Origin: Streptomyces brevispora
GTDB taxonomy: Bacteria > Actinomycetota > Actinomycetes > Streptomycetales > Streptomycetaceae
DNA: 64,000 nt
Reading direction: 5' to 3'
Assembly: GCF_007829885.1 (NCBI RefSeq)
Contig: NZ_VIWW01000001.1
Location: forward strand, 1,178,001-1,242,000
Shown: positions 61,561-64,000 of the stretch, piece by piece
Layout of the letters: every line of letters starts with the position of its first letter
Position numbering within the stretch: position 1 is the first letter of the stretch
Notes under the pieces: model-generated
What the model saw: the letters and a program-made list of their open reading frames with translations, nothing else
Database searches by the model: none
What the model was told of the DNA's origin: nothing
Program-made: the position numbers and the translations under genes

Positions 61561-61610
61561 GCATGTACGGACTCCGCGATGACATTTGTCATCGCGAAGT
61601 CCGTACATGC
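61561..61610. promoter_or_regulatory. 50-bp near-perfect palindrome upstream of the ABC/kinase operon
   Basis: Outer arms GCATGTACGGACT (61561-61573) and AGTCCGTACATGC (61598-61610), one mismatched pair (C/A), then inner arms CGCGATGACA and TGTCATCGCG around a central TT. The inner ATGACATTTGTCAT (61579-61592) looks like a response-regulator or LuxR-type dyad. It is 36 bp upstream of the exporter start and lacks a T-run. The regulator downstream of the kinase, beyond the window, is the obvious candidate ligand. Confidence 0.65.
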
Positions 61611-61645
61611 GCCTCTGCCGGGGCGGGCCCGGGATCCGTAGCGTC

Positions 61646-62599
61646 ATGTCCATGAAACAGACAACGGGGAACGGGGCCGCGGTGGTCTTCACCGGCGCGG
61701 TGAAGACCTTCGGCCGGGCCGGGCAGAGCGTGCGGGCCGTGGACGGGATCGGGCTGACCATCGAACGGGGTGAGACCGTCGCGCTGCTCGGCCGCAACGG
61801 CGCGGGAAAGTCCACCGCCATCAGCCTGCTGCTCGGCCTGAACGCGCCGGACTCCGGCAGTGTGCGGGTACTGGACCGCTCCCCCGAGCAGGCGGTGCGG
61901 GCCGGTCTGGTCGGCGCGATGCTCCAGGACGGGCGGCCCATCCAGCGGGTGACCGTCCGCGAACTGATCGCCTTCGTCGCCTCCACCTATCCGAGCCCGA
62001 TGCCGGTCACCGAGGCGCTGGGCCTGGCGGGCGTCGCGGAGTACGCGAACCGGCGGATCGACAAGCTCTCCGGCGGCCAGATCCAACGGGTCCGGTTCGC
62101 CGTCGCACTGGCCGGAAACCCTGAACTGATCGTGCTGGACGAGCCGACCGCGGCCCTGGACGTGGACGGGCGCCGCGCCTTCTGGAACTCCATGCGGGCC
62201 TACGCCCGGCGCGGCAACACGGTGATCTTCTCCACCCACTACCTGGAGGAGGCCGACGAGAACGCCGACCGGATCGTCGTCATCGACCGGGGCCGGATCG
62301 TCGCGGACGGCAGCGGCGAGACCATCAAGGGCGCGGCCGGCCACCACCTGGTCTCCTTCGACCTGGCGGGCGGACCGACCGAGGGGCTTGAGCTGCTGCC
62401 CGGCGTCGTCACCGTCGAGGTCACCGGGGACCGGGCGCTGCTGCACACGGACGACTCGGACGCCACCGTCGTGGAGCTCGCCCGGCTGGGCCTGATCCGG
62501 AACCTCCAGGTCTCCCTGGCCACGCTGGAGGCCGCGTTCCTCTCCCTCACCTCTACGGCTGCTCCGGAGAGCCGGACCGACCGCAAGGAGACTGTCTGA
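61646..62599 (+). CDS. ABC transporter ATP-binding protein (ABC-2 exporter)
   Basis: The 317-aa ATPase has Walker A GRNGAGKS (residues 49-56), the signature LSGGQIQRV, Walker B LIVLDEPTAALD and the switch His (FSTHYLEEAD). It pairs with the ABC-2 permease encoded next. The start is ambiguous: ATG 61646 (MSMKQ) or ATG 61652 (MKQTTG), neither with a clear ribosome site. TAGCGT at 61639-61644 could be a -10 giving a leaderless message. The last base of the stop is the first base of the permease ATG (TGATG). Confidence 0.9.
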   Translation: MSMKQTTGNGAAVVFTGAVKTFGRAGQSVRAVDGIGLTIERGETVALLGRNGAGKSTAISLLLGLNAPDSGSVRVLDRSPEQAVRAGLVGAMLQDGRPIQRVTVRELIAFVASTYPSPMPVTEALGLAGVAEYANRRIDKLSGGQIQRVRFAVALAGNPELIVLDEPTAALDVDGRRAFWNSMRAYARRGNTVIFSTHYLEEADENADRIVVIDRGRIVADGSGETIKGAAGHHLVSFDLAGGPTEGLELLPGVVTVEVTGDRALLHTDDSDATVVELARLGLIRNLQVSLATLEAAFLSLTSTAAPESRTDRKETV

Positions 62600-63321
62600 T
62601 GTTCCAGTACATCGTGCTCGAAATCCGCCGGACCCTGCGCGACGGCTTCTTCCTGATCTTCGGTACCGGGATGCCGGTGATGATGTATCTGCTGTTCACC
62701 AACATCGGCGGCGGCGAGGGCGTCGACGGCTGGAAGACCACCGCGATGGTCGGCATGGCCGCGTACGGGGCGCTGGGCTCGGCGATGTCGATCGGTACGG
62801 GCGTCGCCTCCGACAAGTCCCTCGGCTGGCTGCAGCAGTTGCGGGTCACCCCGCTGTCCCCGTCGCAGGCGGTCGTGGGCCGTGCGATCAGCGGTTCGGT
62901 GACGGTGCTCCCGACGATCCTCACCGTGCTGCTGGCCGGCGGACTGGTCAACGGGGTGCGGCTGGCACCCTGGCAGTGGATCGCTCTGGTCCTGCTCCTG
63001 TGGATCGGCGCCCTGCCCTTCACCCTGCTCGGAATCGGCAACGGCTACCGGCTGACCCCGCAGGGCACCGGCGTGGTCAACGTCGCGTGCCTGATGGGGT
63101 TCGCGATCGTCGGCGGGCTGTGGTTCCCGCTGGAGCTGCTTCCCGGCTGGCTGGGCTCCATCGGCGGGTTCACCCCCGCCAACCGGTTCGCGGAACTGGG
63201 CTGGGCGGCCACCGACGGCCGCGCACCCGGCGCCACGACCATCGGTGTACTCGCCGCGTGGCTGCTGCTGTTCGGCACGTACGCCGTGGTCTCGTACCGT
63301 CGGTCCGCGAGGACCGTGTGA
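62599..63321 (+). CDS. ABC-2 type transporter permease
   Basis: The 240-aa product has six hydrophobic segments (for example GTGMPVMMYLLFTNI, then the YGALGSAMS and WIALVLLLWIGALPFTLLG blocks) and fits the small ABC2 permeases controlled by DesKR- or LiaRS-like systems. It is coupled to the ATPase gene by TGATG and is followed by the kinase gene with a 4-bp or 11-bp junction. The exporter substrate is unknown; lipids or antimicrobial peptides are common for this layout. Confidence 0.88.
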   Translation: MFQYIVLEIRRTLRDGFFLIFGTGMPVMMYLLFTNIGGGEGVDGWKTTAMVGMAAYGALGSAMSIGTGVASDKSLGWLQQLRVTPLSPSQAVVGRAISGSVTVLPTILTVLLAGGLVNGVRLAPWQWIALVLLLWIGALPFTLLGIGNGYRLTPQGTGVVNVACLMGFAIVGGLWFPLELLPGWLGSIGGFTPANRFAELGWAATDGRAPGATTIGVLAAWLLLFGTYAVVSYRRSARTV

Positions 63322-63332
63322 CGGGAGTGGAC

Positions 63333-64000
63333 ATGATCGGGAGCGGATCACAAGCGCGCGAGGTACGGCGCAGGCAGCGTGCGGAACGACGGCAGTGGAG
63401 GAGGGAGCACCGGCGTCCGGGACCTCCCGGCCCCTACGTCCTGCTCCCCTGGCTGCTGCTGGGCCTGGGCGCCTTCTCCAATCTGTTCCAGGGCGACACC
63501 CCCAATCCCTGGATCGGCGGCATCGGCCTGTTCGCCTTCAACTCCCTCTACATCGCGGTGGTGGTCCGGGGCTTCGACAAGAGGGCGCGCGAGAGCCGGT
63601 TGACGTACGTGCTGCTGGCCGCGCTGACCGCCGTCACGCTGGGGCTCGCGGCCGGGTACGGCGGCAGCTGGCTGCTGTTCTTCCCGCTGCTCTCGCTGGC
63701 CTGCGGGACCGTCCTGCGCAAACAGTGGCTGGCGGTCGGTCTGCTCGTGCTCGCCGTGGCCGCGTGCGTCGTCGCGGTGTGGCACAAGGACAGCGCGTCG
63801 ACGCCGTGGACGCTGGCCTACGGCACGTTCATCTCCGGTGCGGTGACGGCCGCGCTGCTCACCCTGTCGGAGACGGTGATGGAACTGCGCTCCACCCGGC
63901 AGGAACTGGCCCGCGCCGCCGTCGAGAAGGAGCGGCTGCGCTTCTCCCGTGATCTGCATGATCTGCTGGGCCACACCATCTCGGTGATCGTCGTCAAGTC
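63333..64000 (+). CDS. Sensor histidine kinase (DesK-like, HisKA_3), cut by window end
   Basis: The first 222 residues are present. A basic N-terminus (REVRRRQRAERRQWRREHRR) precedes about five membrane segments (residues 35-170). A coiled-coil linker leads to the phosphoacceptor helix FSRDLHDLLGHTIS with His209, typical of NarL-partnering HisKA_3 kinases. The ATG at 63333 has GGGAG upstream; an alternative GTG at 63318 overlaps the permease stop. A response regulator gene is expected just beyond the window. Confidence 0.88.
   Translation, partial: MIGSGSQAREVRRRQRAERRQWRREHRRPGPPGPYVLLPWLLLGLGAFSNLFQGDTPNPWIGGIGLFAFNSLYIAVVVRGFDKRARESRLTYVLLAALTAVTLGLAAGYGGSWLLFFPLLSLACGTVLRKQWLAVGLLVLAVAACVVAVWHKDSASTPWTLAYGTFISGAVTAALLTLSETVMELRSTRQELARAAVEKERLRFSRDLHDLLGHTISVIVVK

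Noticed and set aside
61561..61610. Rho-independent terminator
   Set aside because: There is no T-tract, and it sits between divergent promoters rather than after a gene, so an operator role fits better.

Overview
The window is a high-GC actinobacterial chromosome segment, almost certainly Streptomyces. Indicators are the codon usage, frequent GTG/TTG starts, an AfsR-type regulator, a gamma-butyrolactone receptor with its synthase, a bifunctional RNase H/acid phosphatase operon, a type A RNase P RNA and the intergenic repeat TCCTCAATCGCCGGACGGGC. I saw no prophage, IS element, CRISPR array, tRNA or rRNA.

Layout. 0-8.9 kb: multicopper oxidase tail, nadE, a secreted/membrane phosphodiesterase-like protein, an MFS efflux pump with a TetR gene and a palindromic operator, panB, and a DrrAB-type ABC exporter. 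8.9-17.8 kb: a 1162-aa AfsR-like regulator divergent from a site-2 protease, F420-dependent oxidoreductase npdG, an MFS pump preceded by a 30-bp tandem repeat array, and map. 17.9-29.8 kb: a heme/iron acquisition island with heme oxygenase, two HtaA-domain surface proteins, the HmuTUV heme ABC importer and the EfeO/EfeB/EfeU ferrous iron system, with iron boxes in its promoters. 30-41 kb: a Prim-Pol domain protein, TetR plus DDAH, an Rsm22-type methyltransferase, a Bcr/CflA pump, a PhoD phosphatase and two oxidoreductases.

41.9-44.7 kb: a compact gamma-butyrolactone signalling circuit (AfsA-type synthase plus NAD-dependent reductase, divergent from an ArpA-type receptor, with an ARE-like site between them) and no antibiotic pathway beside it. 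44.8-52 kb: small enzymes, rnpB, TetR/MerR regulators, an RNB nuclease, yaaA and eda. 52.2-55.1 kb: the conserved nif3 - zinc ribbon - RNase H/phosphatase operon; the zinc ribbon gene apparently starts with CTG. 55.1-58.2 kb: an iron-box-controlled siderophore-binding lipoprotein and hypothetical genes. 58.3-61.5 kb: an SDR / alcohol dehydrogenase / MaoC hydratase operon resembling a beta-oxidation module, behind a good promoter with a KstR-like palindrome. 61.5-64 kb: an ABC exporter and DesK-like sensor kinase operon, running off the window, preceded by a 50-bp near-perfect palindrome.

I found no clearly new defence or mobile system. The most worthwhile leads are regulatory architectures (50-bp palindrome, KstR-like box, ARE, iron boxes), a degenerate second HtaA domain, an extensive efeU/lipoprotein overlap and several tandem repeat blocks at gene ends.
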